Positions 1 to 9,178 of a stretch of 64,000 nt of DNA are shown here, in pieces. Origin of the DNA: Croceibacterium xixiisoli (GTDB taxonomy: Bacteria; Pseudomonadota; Alphaproteobacteria; Sphingomonadales; Sphingomonadaceae); NCBI RefSeq assembly GCF_009827305.1, contig NZ_WTYJ01000002.1, forward strand, positions 744,001-808,000, written 5' to 3'. The notes beneath the pieces were generated by a model, which was not told where the DNA came from, did not search any database, and worked only from the letters and a program-made list of their open reading frames with translations. The position numbers were made by a program, and so were the translations under genes. How positions within the stretch are numbered: the stretch's first letter is position 1; every line of letters starts with the position of its first letter.

Positions 1-1
1 G

Positions 2-1342
2 GATGCGGCCGTGGCACAGATTGCCCAATGGCAACATGCAGCGGAAGGGCGGGGCGAAGCCGCCCCTGTCCATGCCATGCTGCTGGGGCTCAAACGCTTT
101 GCCGCCGTGAACCTGGCCTTTGGCGCTGATGCCGGGGATCGCGCTCTGGTGGAGGTGGCCGAACGGCTCGTGCATTTCGCCGACAGCGAATTCGACAATG
201 CCTGGCTGGTGGCGCGCGTAGGCGGGGGCAGTTTCCTGCTGGTCGCCAATGAAGCCTGCAGCCGCGAACGTTGGCAATGGCTGGCTGAGGAACTGGCCCA
301 GGTCATCGGCGCGCCCATCCTCGATCCGGGCGGCGACACCGTCCGCCCCTGGCCTCGCATGGCCCTGCTTCGCGCCGGACTGGATGAACCGCCCGAACGC
401 ATGCTGCTGCGCTTGGGGGAGGCTCTGGAAAGGGCGCAGCATCACACTGATCGACGCATCGAATGGGTTGATGGCGATGTCACCGTGTCCGGTCGGCCGG
501 CCCAGCAACTGGAAGCCGATCTGCTCGCCGCGCTCAACCGCAACGAGATCGAAATCCTGTTCCAGCCGCAATTCGCCAGCGATGACGGGCGGATCGTCGG
601 GGCCGAGGCGCTGGCCCGCTGGCAGCATCCGGAACTCGGTCGCATCGGCGCGGACACGCTGTTCTCGATTGCCGAGCGGGCCGATCATGTCGGACAATTG
701 TCGCGCCATATCGCCCGCGCAGCCCTGCGCGCGGCGGCCAGCTGGCCCGAACCGCTGCGCCTGTCGCTCAATGTTACCCCGGTCGATCTCTCGCTTGGCA
801 ATTTTGCCGAAAGCATTGCCGAACTTGTGGAGCAGGCGGGTTTCTCACCGTCTCGCCTGACATTGGAGATTACGGAAAAGGCGCTGGTGGCCGAATTGGA
901 CCGGTCCGCCGGACGGTTGCAGAAACTGGTCGATGTGGGCGTGCGCGTGGCGCTGGATGATTTCGGCGCCGGCTTCTGCAACTTCCGCTATCTCAAGCTG
1001 TTGCCGCTGCATTACCTGAAACTGGACCGCAGCATGGTCGAAGGGATTACGGAGGATGCCCGCGATCTTGCTGTCCTGCGCGGCATCGTCGCCATGGCTC
1101 ACGCCCTGGACCTGGCGGTCATCGCCGAAGGGGTCGAAAACGAAACGGTGCGCGATGTGATCCAGCGCGAAGGCTGCGACAGCTGGCAGGGTTTTCTCGG
1201 CGCGACACCGTTGACCGACGGCGAATTCCGCGCGTTGTTTGCGGCCTCCGGGAAGGGCGGGGCTACTTCCCAGCCTTCCCCTCCTTCTCTGCCCGGCGAA
1301 CAATCCCGTTCAAACCCTTCGTCAACTGAAACAGCCCGTTGA
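2..1342 (+). CDS. GGDEF/EAL c-di-GMP phosphodiesterase, 5' end outside the window
   Basis: The frame is open to the left edge, so the N-terminus is missing; the first start-like codon inside is GTG at 11. The visible 443 residues hold the second half of a degenerate GGDEF domain (the signature reads GGGSF at about 71-75, so no cyclase activity is expected) and a full EAL domain from about residue 165. The EAL domain keeps what is needed for hydrolysis of c-di-GMP: GAEALARW near 197-204, the Asn of LSLNVTP, LTLEITE, DDFGAG, the Lys of YLKLD and AEGVE. It probably acts as a phosphodiesterase, with the dead GGDEF domain as a possible GTP sensor. Its last 27 codons overlap the 3' end of mfd on the other strand by 80 bp. 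Confidence 0.88.
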   Translation, partial: DAAVAQIAQWQHAAEGRGEAAPVHAMLLGLKRFAAVNLAFGADAGDRALVEVAERLVHFADSEFDNAWLVARVGGGSFLLVANEACSRERWQWLAEELAQVIGAPILDPGGDTVRPWPRMALLRAGLDEPPERMLLRLGEALERAQHHTDRRIEWVDGDVTVSGRPAQQLEADLLAALNRNEIEILFQPQFASDDGRIVGAEALARWQHPELGRIGADTLFSIAERADHVGQLSRHIARAALRAAASWPEPLRLSLNVTPVDLSLGNFAESIAELVEQAGFSPSRLTLEITEKALVAELDRSAGRLQKLVDVGVRVALDDFGAGFCNFRYLKLLPLHYLKLDRSMVEGITEDARDLAVLRGIVAMAHALDLAVIAEGVENETVRDVIQREGCDSWQGFLGATPLTDGEFRALFAASGKGGATSQPSPPSLPGEQSRSNPSSTETAR

Positions 1343-4300
1343 GACGGCTCTGTGGGTCGCCCCAGACCCGGTTGATCACCAGCTTGTTGTCTGGCCGCAA
1401 CTTGGCCGTGCCCTGCAGCCGTTCGACATAGGCGATCAGGCCGGCGGGGTCGGGGAAGCTGTCATTGTGGAATGTGACCAGCGTGCCGCGCGCGCCCACA
1501 TCCATCTTGGCAATATGCGCGCCGATGGCCTGGTGCTTGATCTCTATCAGCTTGATCAGATTGGCGGTGGCCGCCGGAAGCGCACCGAACCGGTCGATCA
1601 TCTCGGCCGCCAGCGATTCGATTTCCGCCTTGCCGCGCGCGTCGTTCAACCGGCGATAGAGCGCCATGCGCACGGTCAGATCGGGCACGTAATCCTCGGG
1701 GATCATGATCGGCGCATCGACGGTGATCTGCGGGCTCAGGCCTTCGCGTTCGCGCTCCAGGCCGAAATCGCCGGCCTTCACCGCCAGGATCGCATCCTCC
1801 AGCATCGCCTGATACAGTTCGAAGCCGACCTCCTTGATGTGGCCGCTTTGTTCGTCGCCCAGCAGATTGCCGGCCCCGCGAATATCCAGATCATGGCTGG
1901 CCAGCTGGAACCCGGCGCCCAGGCTGTCGAGATCGCCCAGCACCTTCAGCCGCTTTTCCGCGACCTCTGACAATTGCGTGTTCGGCGGCGTGGTCAGATA
2001 GGCATAGGCACGCAGCTTCGACCGGCCGACCCGGCCGCGCAGCTGATAGAGTTGCGCCAGTCCGAACCGATCGGCGCGGTGGATGATGATGGTGTTGGCG
2101 CTGGGGATGTCGAGCCCGCTTTCCACGATGGTCGTGGCCAGCAGCACCTCATATTTCTTCTCGTAGAAGGCGCTCATCCGCTCTTCGACTTCGCCCGCGC
2201 TCATCTGCCCATGGGCGGTCACGAATTTCACTTCGGGCACATGTTCGTGCAGCCAGTCGGCCACCTGATCCATGTCGGAAATGCGCGGCACCACGATGAA
2301 GCTCTGCCCGCCGCGATGATGCTCACGCAGCAGCGCTTCGCGCATCACCATGTCGTCCCATTCCATCACATAGGTGCGCACCGCCAGCCGGTCGACCGGC
2401 GGGGTCTGGATGGTCGAAAGCTCCCGCAGCCCGCTCATCGCCATCTGCAGCGTGCGCGGAATCGGCGTCGCCGTCAGCGTCAGCACATGCACGTCGGCGC
2501 GCAGCTGTTTCAGCCGTTCCTTGTGATTGACCCCGAACCGCTGCTCCTCATCCACGATGACGAGGCCCAGATCACGGAATTTGGTGGTCTTGGACAGGAT
2601 GGCGTGGGTGCCGACCACGATATCCATCTTGCCTTCGGCCAGTCCGTCGCGGGTTTCCTTGGCCTCCTTCGTACCGACCAGCCGGGACAGGCGCCCGACT
2701 TCGAGCGGGAAACCGTTGAAGCGTTCGGAAAAGCCCTGGAAATGCTGCCGCGCCAGCAGGGTGGTGGGGGCCACCACGGCAACCTGTTTTCCGCTCATCG
2801 CGGCCACGAAGGCAGCGCGCAGCGCGACCTCGGTCTTGCCGAAGCCGACATCGCCGCAGACAAGCCGGTCCATCGGGCTGCCTTCGGCCAGATCCTTCAG
2901 CACATCGGCAATCGCATTGTCCTGGTCTTCGGTTTCCTGCCACGGGAAGCGCTCGACGAACTGGTTCCAGCTCGATTCCTCCGGCTCCATCACCGGCGCC
3001 TTGCGCAGCGCCCGCGCGGCGGCCGTGCGCATGAGCTCATTGGCGATTTCGCGGATGCGCTCGCGCAGCTTGGCTCGACGGCGCTGCCAGGCTTCGCCGC
3101 CCAGTCTGTCGAGCGAGGCACCTTCATCCGAAGAGCCATAGCGGGTCAGAACATCGATATTCTCGACCGGAATGTAGAGCTTGTCGCCCCCGGCATAGGC
3201 CAGCATCACGCAGTCATGCTGGCTCTTGCCCACGGTGACCGGTTCCAGCCCCAGATATTTGCCGATGCCATGATCGACATGAACCACCAGATCGCCGCTG
3301 TTGAGCGCGGACAGTTCCGCCAGGAATGCGTCGGCATCCTTCTTGCGCTTGCGCCGGCGGACCAGCCGGTCACCCAGCAGATCCTGCTCGGTGATCAGTT
3401 CCAGCTCGTCATTGGCGAAACCGGTATCGAGCGGCAGCACCATCGCCACCGGGGCGCCGCGCGCGGCCTTGCCCAGCGCGTCTTGCCAGCTGGTGGCGGT
3501 TTTGATTTCTGTGCCAGCCTCGCCGATGATCGAGCTGATCCGGCTGCGCGACCCTTCGGAATAGGCGGCGAACAGCGGGCGCTTGCCGGCCTTGCCCAGC
3601 GTTTTCAGATGGGCGGCCGCTGCCTCATACACATTGGCGCCCTGCGATCGTTCAGGGGTGAAGTCGCGCGCCGACCGGAACCCGAAATCGACCACGCCCG
3701 GGCCTTCGGGCTCCGCGAAGATCACCGAACGATGCATTCGGTGCTTCGCCAGCGCCGCGGCATATTCATCCTTGCCCAGATAGAGCGCCTCGGGCGGCAA
3801 GGGGCGATAGCTGCCGGCGGCCTGGCCCGATGTTTCGGTCCTTTGGCGGAAATAATCGCCGATATCGCCCAGCCGCTCCTCCGCCGCGCCCACCGCGCCT
3901 GAATCCATCACCACCACATCATCGGCGGCCAGATGATCGAACAGGGTAACCAGCCGTTCCTCGAACAGCGGCAACCAATGCTCCATTCCCGCCAGCCGGC
4001 GCCCATCGCTCACCGCCTGATACAGCGGATCCTGCGTGGCATTGGCGCCGAACATTTCGCGGTAATGCGTGCGGAACCGCTTGATGCTCTCATCATCGAC
4101 CAGCGCCTCGCTTGCCGGCAGCAACAGATGATTGTCGATGCGATCGGTGGTGCGCTGGGTGCCCGGATCGAACAGCCGCAGCGATTCCAGCTCATCGTCG
4201 AAGAAGTCGAGCCGCAGCCCCTGTTCCAGACCGGACGGAAAGATGTCGAAGATCGATCCGCGCACGGCGAACTCACCGCTGTCGATCACCGTGTCGGTGC

Positions 4301-4754
4301 GGGTATAGCCCTGCTTCTGCAGCAGTGCGGCCAGGCTTTCATGACCGATCCGCGTGCCGACCTTCAGCTCCCGCACATTTTCCCGAATGCGAAACGGCGT
4401 CTGCACCCGCTGCAGCACGGCATTGACCGTGGTGACCAGCAGCTGACTGCCCTGCTTGCCCGCCTGCAGCTGATGCAAAGCGGCCAGCCTACGGGCGCTG
4501 ACCGACAGGGCAGGGCTGGCACGGTCATAGGGCAGGCAGTCCCACGCCGGGAATTCGATCACCTGCAATTCCGGGGCGAACCATTGCGCCGCATCGGCAA
4601 TCGCGCGCATCGCCTGCTCATCGGGCGCGATGAAAACCGCCCGGCCGGTCGCAGCACGCGCCAGATCGGCCATGACCAGCGGCTGCGCCCCGCGCGGCAC
4701 CGATGCCAGGGTCAGCGGCTGGGTCGATTTCAGAATACGGGAAAGATCAGGCAT
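1263..4754 (-). CDS. mfd: Transcription-repair coupling factor Mfd
   Basis: Mfd is the ATP-driven translocase that removes RNA polymerase stalled at DNA lesions and recruits UvrA for strand-specific nucleotide excision repair. The protein is about 1163 residues, the normal size. A UvrB-like N-terminal part is followed by the RNA-polymerase-interaction domain and then the helicase motor with Walker [13 protein letters not shown] near residues 625-640, the DEEQRFG box, the TATPIPRT motif and QLRGRVGRS. The C-terminal UvrA-masking domain is present. ATG at 4754 (MPDLSRIL) matches relatives best as I remember them; an in-frame TTG at 4793 would add 13 residues. The gene converges on the EAL gene and overlaps it tail to tail. 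Confidence 0.97.
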   Translation of the reverse strand: MPDLSRILKSTQPLTLASVPRGAQPLVMADLARAATGRAVFIAPDEQAMRAIADAAQWFAPELQVIEFPAWDCLPYDRASPALSVSARRLAALHQLQAGKQGSQLLVTTVNAVLQRVQTPFRIRENVRELKVGTRIGHESLAALLQKQGYTRTDTVIDSGEFAVRGSIFDIFPSGLEQGLRLDFFDDELESLRLFDPGTQRTTDRIDNHLLLPASEALVDDESIKRFRTHYREMFGANATQDPLYQAVSDGRRLAGMEHWLPLFEERLVTLFDHLAADDVVVMDSGAVGAAEERLGDIGDYFRQRTETSGQAAGSYRPLPPEALYLGKDEYAAALAKHRMHRSVIFAEPEGPGVVDFGFRSARDFTPERSQGANVYEAAAAHLKTLGKAGKRPLFAAYSEGSRSRISSIIGEAGTEIKTATSWQDALGKAARGAPVAMVLPLDTGFANDELELITEQDLLGDRLVRRRKRKKDADAFLAELSALNSGDLVVHVDHGIGKYLGLEPVTVGKSQHDCVMLAYAGGDKLYIPVENIDVLTRYGSSDEGASLDRLGGEAWQRRRAKLRERIREIANELMRTAAARALRKAPVMEPEESSWNQFVERFPWQETEDQDNAIADVLKDLAEGSPMDRLVCGDVGFGKTEVALRAAFVAAMSGKQVAVVAPTTLLARQHFQGFSERFNGFPLEVGRLSRLVGTKEAKETRDGLAEGKMDIVVGTHAILSKTTKFRDLGLVIVDEEQRFGVNHKERLKQLRADVHVLTLTATPIPRTLQMAMSGLRELSTIQTPPVDRLAVRTYVMEWDDMVMREALLREHHRGGQSFIVVPRISDMDQVADWLHEHVPEVKFVTAHGQMSAGEVEERMSAFYEKKYEVLLATTIVESGLDIPSANTIIIHRADRFGLAQLYQLRGRVGRSKLRAYAYLTTPPNTQLSEVAEKRLKVLGDLDSLGAGFQLASHDLDIRGAGNLLGDEQSGHIKEVGFELYQAMLEDAILAVKAGDFGLEREREGLSPQITVDAPIMIPEDYVPDLTVRMALYRRLNDARGKAEIESLAAEMIDRFGALPAATANLIKLIEIKHQAIGAHIAKMDVGARGTLVTFHNDSFPDPAGLIAYVERLQGTAKLRPDNKLVINRVWGDPQSRLNGLFQLTKGLNGIVRRAEKEGKAGK

Positions 4755-4883
4755 GCGCTCGGCTTCTGCTGGTAAAATGGCGGCCACGCGCAAATACCCG
4801 CCTGCGTACTTGTGGGGGGACGCGGTCGGGCGGGTTCGCAGCCTTGATCGGCAGGCCTAGGTAAATGCGCGGCCTTCCGCAAA

Positions 4884-5156
4884 CTATATGGTGACGAAGT
4901 CCAGCCGTTGCAGGTCCTGCATCAGCGGCCCGCGAAATTCTTCCGGCACCGGCTGCACGCCCATGGCCCAGGCCATGATGTCGACGTCTTCCTCTTCGAT
5001 CAGCGCCTCAAACCAGGCGAGCTCAGCCTCGCCCCAGCCGGCATGGCGCGTGTCGAAGAAACACCCGATCATGTAATCCGCCTCCCGCGTACCACGATGC
5101 CAGGCGCGGAACTTGGCGCGGGCGAAACGGGCGGGCAGGGGGCTGTTGTCGGTCAT
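4884..5156 (-). CDS. sdhE: FAD assembly factor SdhE (succinate dehydrogenase assembly factor 2)
   Basis: This is a 90-residue protein of the SdhE/YgfY/DUF339 family, a small helical cytoplasmic chaperone that promotes covalent attachment of FAD to the flavoprotein subunit of succinate dehydrogenase. The family signature RGTREAD sits at residues 21-27, with the RG pair needed for flavinylation. The later tryptophan and acidic stretch (EALIEEEDVDIMAW) is typical. It follows mfd's upstream region on the same strand, after a gap of about 130 bp. The structural gene sdhB lies far away at the right end of the window. Confidence 0.93.
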   Translation of the reverse strand: MTDNSPLPARFARAKFRAWHRGTREADYMIGCFFDTRHAGWGEAELAWFEALIEEEDVDIMAWAMGVQPVPEEFRGPLMQDLQRLDFVTI

Positions 5157-5187
5157 CCATGCCCCTTAGGCGCAGATTGCCTGCGCG

Positions 5188-5916
5188 TCACGATGGCTGT
5201 TGCGGATCTTCTTCCACCTGTTCCCACGGCGTCAGCGGAATTCCGAATTCCCGCTCGATCTCGTTGGCCCGGCGGAACATCGCGGTGGGGTCGATATCCG
5301 GCGCGTTGAATATCCGATTCAGATGTTGCTCGGCGGGTTCATTGCCACGCCCTGCCGCAATGATCATCCAGGCCCCGGCCTCGACGATATTCACCGGCAC
5401 CCCTTCGCCCAGTGCGTGCATCACGCCGATTTCATTGAACGCGTGGACATTGCCAAGCTTGGCGGCCCTGCGGAAATTGCCCATCGCTGCAGTGAAATCC
5501 ACCGCAGTCCCGCGTCCACCCGCCTGCATCACCGCCAGGCTGACGATCGCGTCGGTATATCCCTGGTCCGCGGCCTTCTTGAACAGGGCGACGGCATCTC
5601 CCGGTGTTGCCGAACGATCGACGCCGGTGTCGATCAGCACGCCCAGCCGCCATTGTGCATGCGGCTCGCCCAGGCTGGCGGCGCGGCGATACAGCGCCAC
5701 GGCCTTGGCCATGTCCTTGCTCACATGGCGCCCCTGCTCATAGAACCAGGCAAGATAGTCGACAGCTTCCGGATCGTTCCTGTTGGCAGCTTCTTCCACC
5801 AGGTTGAACGCCTGTGCTTCCTTGCCGGCGTCCATCAATTGGCGGGCTTCCACCGCAACCCCGGCCGGAACAGTGGCCAGAAACAGCGCTGCCACAGATG
5901 CCGCTAGAAAACCCAT
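5188..5916 (-). CDS. Secreted Sel1-repeat (TPR-like) protein
   Basis: The product is about 242 residues, with an N-terminal signal peptide (MGFLAASVAALFLATVPAGVA) followed by at least four Sel1-like helical repeats, recognisable by AVALYRRAASLGEPHAQWRLG, AVALFKKAADQGYTDAIVSLA and NFRRAAKLGNVHAFNEIG-type units. Such solenoids act as protein-protein interaction scaffolds in the envelope; the partner is unknown. ATG at 5916 is chosen because a GGGGAG ribosome site lies just upstream and the signal peptide starts there; the frame stays open to 5997. It lies 31 bp upstream of sdhE on the same strand and may be cotranscribed with it. It is divergent from recG. Confidence 0.85.
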   Translation of the reverse strand: MGFLAASVAALFLATVPAGVAVEARQLMDAGKEAQAFNLVEEAANRNDPEAVDYLAWFYEQGRHVSKDMAKAVALYRRAASLGEPHAQWRLGVLIDTGVDRSATPGDAVALFKKAADQGYTDAIVSLAVMQAGGRGTAVDFTAAMGNFRRAAKLGNVHAFNEIGVMHALGEGVPVNIVEAGAWMIIAAGRGNEPAEQHLNRIFNAPDIDPTAMFRRANEIEREFGIPLTPWEQVEEDPQQPS

Positions 5917-6070
5917 GCTTACTCTCCCCTGTTCGCATGAAGTGGCCAAGCTATCACGGAAAAGCCCGATCGTAAGCGTGACATTTGCGATTGGCACAAA
6001 TGGTGGAGGGAATGGATCGCGCGGCTGTTCACACTGGCGGGCAGGGCCTGATCTGCCCTAGAGCACCGGC

Positions 6071-8131
6071 ATGCGTCCCGATCTTCTCAATCCGCTGTTT
6101 GCCGAAACGGAAAGCCTGGATGGCGTCGGGCCCAAGCTGAAGAAGCCGCTGGAAAAGCTTGGCCTCACCCGCATTCGCGATCTGGCCTATCATCTGCCGG
6201 ATCGCTTCGTGCAGCGCCGCTCCATAGCCGATCTCGATGATGCGAGCGTGGGCGAACAGGTGGTCGTGCCGCTGACCGTGATCGAACATCGCAGCGGCGG
6301 TTCCACCCGCGCCCCCTATCGCGTGATGGCGCAGGATGCGAAGGGCAATGTCATCGCGCTCACCTATTTCGGGCGCGCGTCCTACACCGGGCGCAAGCTG
6401 TTGCCGGTGGGTGAAAAGCGCTGGGTCGCGGGCAAGATCGACCAATATGGCCAGATGCTGCAGATCGTGCATCCCGATCAGGTGGAAGAAGACAGCAGCG
6501 CCGCCATGGGCCGTCTGCTCGAACCGGTCTATCCGCTGGCGGAGGGGCTGACGCAGCCACGGGTTGCCGGGCTGACGCATCAGGCGATCCAGCGCTGCCC
6601 CGATCTGCCCGAATGGATCGAGCCGGGCGTGCTCGCCAAACATGGCTGGCCAGCCTGGCGCGATGCCGTGCAGCGCGGCCATGCCGGGCCGGACGGTACC
6701 GCGCGCGATCGGCTGGCTTACGATGAATTGCTCGCCAATGCGCTGGCGCTGATGTTGGTCAAGGCGGACAATCGCCAGCGGCGCGGGCAGTCTCTGCAGG
6801 GGGACGGGCGTTTGCGCTCAAAGCTGCAATTGCCATTCCCGCTCACCGGTGCCCAGCGCCGCTCGATTGCCGAAATAGAAGGCGACATGGCGCAGCAGGC
6901 GCCGATGCTGCGGCTGTTGCAGGGTGATGTCGGCGCGGGCAAGACCGTCGTCGCTCTTGAGGCGATGTTGCTGGCGGTGGAGGCTGGGGCCCAGGCCGCC
7001 ATGCTCGCCCCGACCGAAATCCTCGCCCGCCAGCATTTCGAAACCCTGTCCCGCCTCGCAGCACCCACCGGCGTGCGTATCGCCCTGCTGACCGGCCGCG
7101 ACAAGGGCAGGGCGCGGGAAAGCACGCTGATGAGCCTGCTTGACGGCAGCATCGACATCCTGATCGGCACCCACGCGATTTTTCAGGACGCGGTCAGCTA
7201 TCGCAATCTCGGGCTGGTGGTGATCGATGAACAGCATCGCTTCGGCGTCTCGCAACGCCTGCTCCTGACGCAGAAGGGCCGCCGCACCCCCCACACGCTG
7301 GCGATGACCGCCACCCCGATTCCGCGCACCCTGACGCTCGCCCAATATGGCGAGATGGATGTCAGCAAGCTCGATGAACTGCCCCCCGGGCGGCAGGCGA
7401 TCGACACGCGGGTAATTTCGCAGGATCGGCTGGCCGACGTCATCGACGGGCTGGCCCGCCACGTGGAAAGCGGGGCGCAGGCCTATTGGGTTTGCCCGAT
7501 GGTCCACGAAAGCGAAAATGAGGACCTGGCCGCTGCCGAGGCGCGTTTCGGCGTACTCCAGGCGCGGTTTGGCGGGGTTGTGGCGCTGGTCCACGGGCAG
7601 TTGAAGCCGGATGAGAAGGACGCCGCGATGGCCCGCTTCGCCGCCGGGGAGGCGCGGCTGCTGGTGGCCACGACCGTCATCGAAGTGGGTGTGGATGTGC
7701 CCAATGCCACGCTGATGGTGATCGAGGGTGCTGAGCGTTTCGGCCTCGCCCAGCTGCACCAGCTGCGTGGCCGGGTCGGGCGCGGATCGCAAAAATCCGT
7801 GTGTTTACTGTTGCGTGGGGAGATGCTGGGCGAAGTCGGGCGGCAGCGTCTGGCCCTGATGCGCGAAACCCAGGACGGCTTCCGCCTGGCAGAGGAAGAC
7901 CTGCAATTGCGCGGCGGCGGGGAATTGCTCGGCACGCGCCAGTCTGGCGAAACCCCGTTCCGCATCGCCGATCTGGAACAGATTCAGCGCCTGCTGCCCA
8001 TGGCCCATGACGACGCCCGCCTGCTGGTCGAACGCGACGGCGGCCTGGCTTCCCCACGCGGAGAAGCGGCCCGCGTACTGCTTTATCTGTTTGAGCGGGA
8101 CTGGGGCGTGCAGCTGCTCAGGGGCGGCTAA
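6071..8131 (+). CDS. recG: ATP-dependent DNA helicase RecG
   Basis: RecG is a superfamily 2 branch-migration helicase that remodels stalled replication forks, Holliday junctions and R-loops. The protein is 686 residues (family about 690). An N-terminal wedge/OB domain (from LDGVGPKLKKPLEKLG) is followed by the motor: Walker A GDVGAGKTVVALEA near residue 285, [27 protein letters not shown] and QLRGRVGRG. No clear ribosome site precedes the ATG at 6071. The gene converges on the LysR gene, leaving only four bases between the two stop codons. Confidence 0.97.
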   Translation: MRPDLLNPLFAETESLDGVGPKLKKPLEKLGLTRIRDLAYHLPDRFVQRRSIADLDDASVGEQVVVPLTVIEHRSGGSTRAPYRVMAQDAKGNVIALTYFGRASYTGRKLLPVGEKRWVAGKIDQYGQMLQIVHPDQVEEDSSAAMGRLLEPVYPLAEGLTQPRVAGLTHQAIQRCPDLPEWIEPGVLAKHGWPAWRDAVQRGHAGPDGTARDRLAYDELLANALALMLVKADNRQRRGQSLQGDGRLRSKLQLPFPLTGAQRRSIAEIEGDMAQQAPMLRLLQGDVGAGKTVVALEAMLLAVEAGAQAAMLAPTEILARQHFETLSRLAAPTGVRIALLTGRDKGRARESTLMSLLDGSIDILIGTHAIFQDAVSYRNLGLVVIDEQHRFGVSQRLLLTQKGRRTPHTLAMTATPIPRTLTLAQYGEMDVSKLDELPPGRQAIDTRVISQDRLADVIDGLARHVESGAQAYWVCPMVHESENEDLAAAEARFGVLQARFGGVVALVHGQLKPDEKDAAMARFAAGEARLLVATTVIEVGVDVPNATLMVIEGAERFGLAQLHQLRGRVGRGSQKSVCLLLRGEMLGEVGRQRLALMRETQDGFRLAEEDLQLRGGGELLGTRQSGETPFRIADLEQIQRLLPMAHDDARLLVERDGGLASPRGEAARVLLYLFERDWGVQLLRGG

Positions 8132-8135
8132 GCCC

Positions 8136-9068
8136 TTATTCGGAAAAGGATTTTGCCATCAGATCACGCAGCCAGATGGAGGCTGGATCGCGGGCCGTCC
8201 GGGCATGCCAAAGCAGCTGATATTTCAGTGCCCCGATCTCCTTCGGGGCCTGTCGGATCGCCAGATCATAGGTCGCGGCGAAGGATCGGGCGGCCCGGGA
8301 TGGCAGCGTCATGATGGCATCTGCCGAACCGACAATGCCGGGCGCTATGCCGAAATAGGGGATGCTCGCCACCACGCGCCGGCGCGCGCCAGCTACGCCC
8401 AGACGCGCGTCAACACGGTCGAAGTCGTGTTCACCCACGGTGAAGGACACATGCGGCCAGTCGAGAAATTCTTCGATTCCCAGCTGCCCAGGCGTCTGCG
8501 CCAGCGGGTGATCGTGCCGGAACAGACAGGAAAAATCCTCCATGAACAGGAACTGCTCATGGGCCAGGCTGGGATCGGAATCGAGCCCGGACACCAGCAG
8601 ATCCACTTCACCCGAAGCCAGCTCGTCACCCATGCTGCCCTTCAAGGGCACGATCTCGATCGCGGCACGTGGGGCTAGTGTCATGAATTCCGGCAGCATC
8701 GGCGCGACCACCGCCATCACCCCGAAATCGGTCGAGGCCACGCGGAAACGGCGTTCAAGCGTGGCCGGCTCGAATGTCGGCGGGTCGAGCAGCGTCATGG
8801 TCGATGCCAGCCACAGCTGCACCGGTTCCACCAGATCTTCCGCCCTTCGGGTCAGCGTCATGCCATTGCCGGTCCGCACCAGCAGCGGATCGTCCAGCAG
8901 TGAGCGCAGCCGGGCCAGCGCGCGACTGACCGCCGGCTGGCTGGTCCGCAATTGGGCAGCCGTGCGCGTCACGCTCCGCGTGCGGAGCAGTTGGGCCAGA
9001 ATAATCAGCAGATTTGGGTCGAAACGGGCGAGAATTGGGGTGACTCCTATAATGCGAGTCACTCGCAT
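8136..9068 (-). CDS. LysR-family transcriptional regulator
   Basis: This is a 310-residue LysR-type regulator. The winged helix-turn-helix lies at about residues 18-75 (RTAAQLRTSQPAVSRALARLRSLLDDPLLVR), followed by a substrate-binding effector domain of the NodD/NahR-like kind. It is divergent from the aldehyde dehydrogenase gene at 9179, so the likely role is to control that gene in response to an aldehyde or related compound; this is inference from orientation. The start codon at 9068 lies inside a palindrome with perfect 8-bp arms, which suggests that the regulator or another factor binds over its own start. A GTG two codons downstream is an alternative start. Confidence 0.93.
   Translation of the reverse strand: MRVTRIIGVTPILARFDPNLLIILAQLLRTRSVTRTAAQLRTSQPAVSRALARLRSLLDDPLLVRTGNGMTLTRRAEDLVEPVQLWLASTMTLLDPPTFEPATLERRFRVASTDFGVMAVVAPMLPEFMTLAPRAAIEIVPLKGSMGDELASGEVDLLVSGLDSDPSLAHEQFLFMEDFSCLFRHDHPLAQTPGQLGIEEFLDWPHVSFTVGEHDFDRVDARLGVAGARRRVVASIPYFGIAPGIVGSADAIMTLPSRAARSFAATYDLAIRQAPKEIGALKYQLLWHARTARDPASIWLRDLMAKSFSE
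9052..9068. promoter_or_regulatory. Palindrome over the LysR start codon, candidate operator
   Basis: ATGCGAGT-C-ACTCGCAT has perfect 8-bp arms with a one-base centre. It lies in the divergent LysR/aldehyde dehydrogenase control region, and its right arm contains the LysR start codon. It could be an autoregulatory operator. Confidence 0.45.
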
Positions 9069-9178
9069 AATTTATCAGGACAGGCAATGCCGGCTCAGTT
9101 GGCTTCATACTGGCATTTGCCGGATCAGCGCCCATATGGCCCGCGAGTTTTACGTCAATCGACACGCGAGGATGACCG

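Noticed and set aside
1974-3902. A 642-codon rightward open frame
   Set aside because: It is antisense to mfd, has the His/Gln/Arg-rich composition of a shadow frame in GC-rich DNA and no family resemblance.
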